Positions 4,917 through 5,112 of a stretch of DNA of 5,112 nt are shown piece after piece (the first letter of the stretch is position 1; every line of letters starts with the position of its first letter). A model generated the notes under the pieces. The model was not told where the DNA came from, searched no databases, and saw only the letters and a list, made by a program, of their open reading frames with translations. The position numbers were made by a program, and so were the translations under genes. The DNA is from Acidimicrobiia bacterium (GTDB taxonomy: Bacteria; Actinomycetota; Acidimicrobiia; Acidimicrobiales; SZUA-35): positions 1-5,112 of the forward strand of contig JAOUGG010000278.1 in assembly GCA_029857855.1 (NCBI GenBank). Reading direction: 5' to 3'.

Positions 4917-5112
4917 TCAGCCACGTCGAGAGCCGTCACCGTGCCAGATCACCGTCGACCCCTGCAGATCGACCTCGCCGCCGTCGACCAACGCCTGCAC
5001 CACCGCAAGCACGGCCATCGGCGGGGATCCGGTGATGGCGGAGAGGGCGTCGACCGAGACGGCCCCGGCCCGGACCTCACGCCGTATCACGTCGGCAACC
5101 ACCTCGGAGCCC
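4917..5112 (-). CDS. dprA: Probable DprA (DNA processing protein A), C-terminal end only
   Basis: About 64 C-terminal residues are visible, cut at the window's right edge. They read GSEVVADVIRREVRAGAVS at the edge, then DALSAITGSPPMAVLAVVQA, then LVDGGEVDLQGSTVIWHGDG before the TGA. The pattern of two short helices, a turn with TGSP, a recognition-like helix and a beta wing ending in an aromatic residue fits the winged-helix domain at the C-terminus of DprA/Smf. That domain follows the Rossmann-like domain that loads RecA on incoming single-stranded DNA. dprA lies just upstream of whiG in several actinobacteria, and this context carries much of the weight here. The diagnostic Rossmann domain is outside the window, so another small winged-helix protein cannot be excluded. 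The GTG at 5102 is in frame but is probably internal. Confidence 0.6.
   Translation of the reverse strand, partial: GSEVVADVIRREVRAGAVSVDALSAITGSPPMAVLAVVQALVDGGEVDLQGSTVIWHGDGSRRG

Overview
The window is GC-rich DNA that fits an actinobacterium (Actinomycetota). The evidence is strong G/C bias at third codon positions, GTG starts, an actinobacterial-style S2 N-terminus, a WhiG/FliA-type sigma factor, and the gene order dprA - sigma factor - M23-family protein - rpsB - tsf - pyrH. From memory, that order is typical of streptomycetes and relatives. A deep-branching class such as Acidimicrobiia is possible, but this is only an impression.

Every well-supported gene is on the minus strand, so transcription runs from high to low coordinates. 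From right to left: the C-terminal end of a probable DprA (4917-5112, cut by the window edge); a 311-base gap rich in inverted repeats; a WhiG/FliA-family sigma factor (3829-4605, GTG start); a 94-base spacer; a small exported M23/LytM-fold protein lacking most of its zinc ligands (3216-3734); a 177-base spacer holding a candidate promoter and a strongly structured rpsB leader; ribosomal protein S2 with a long acidic Ala/Pro/Glu tail (1977-3038, GTG start); a 48-base spacer; elongation factor Ts (1152-1928); a 480-base gap with a hairpin and possible small plus-strand ORFs; and UMP kinase pyrH (1-671, GTG start, last residues off the window).

rpsB and tsf almost certainly form one transcript, as in most bacteria: S2 builds the small ribosomal subunit and EF-Ts recycles EF-Tu. 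pyrH makes UDP for RNA and cell-wall precursors. It follows in the usual order but is set apart by a long gap, so it may have its own promoter. The sigma factor and the exported M23-like protein probably form a short unit whose stop lies just upstream of the rpsB promoter region.

I see no mobile element, CRISPR array, tRNA, rRNA, defence system or other accessory module. This is a conserved housekeeping region. The items worth a second look are the rpsB leader RNA, the S2 tail, the degenerate M23 protein, the inverted repeats upstream of the sigma factor, and a possible convergent small ORF after tsf.
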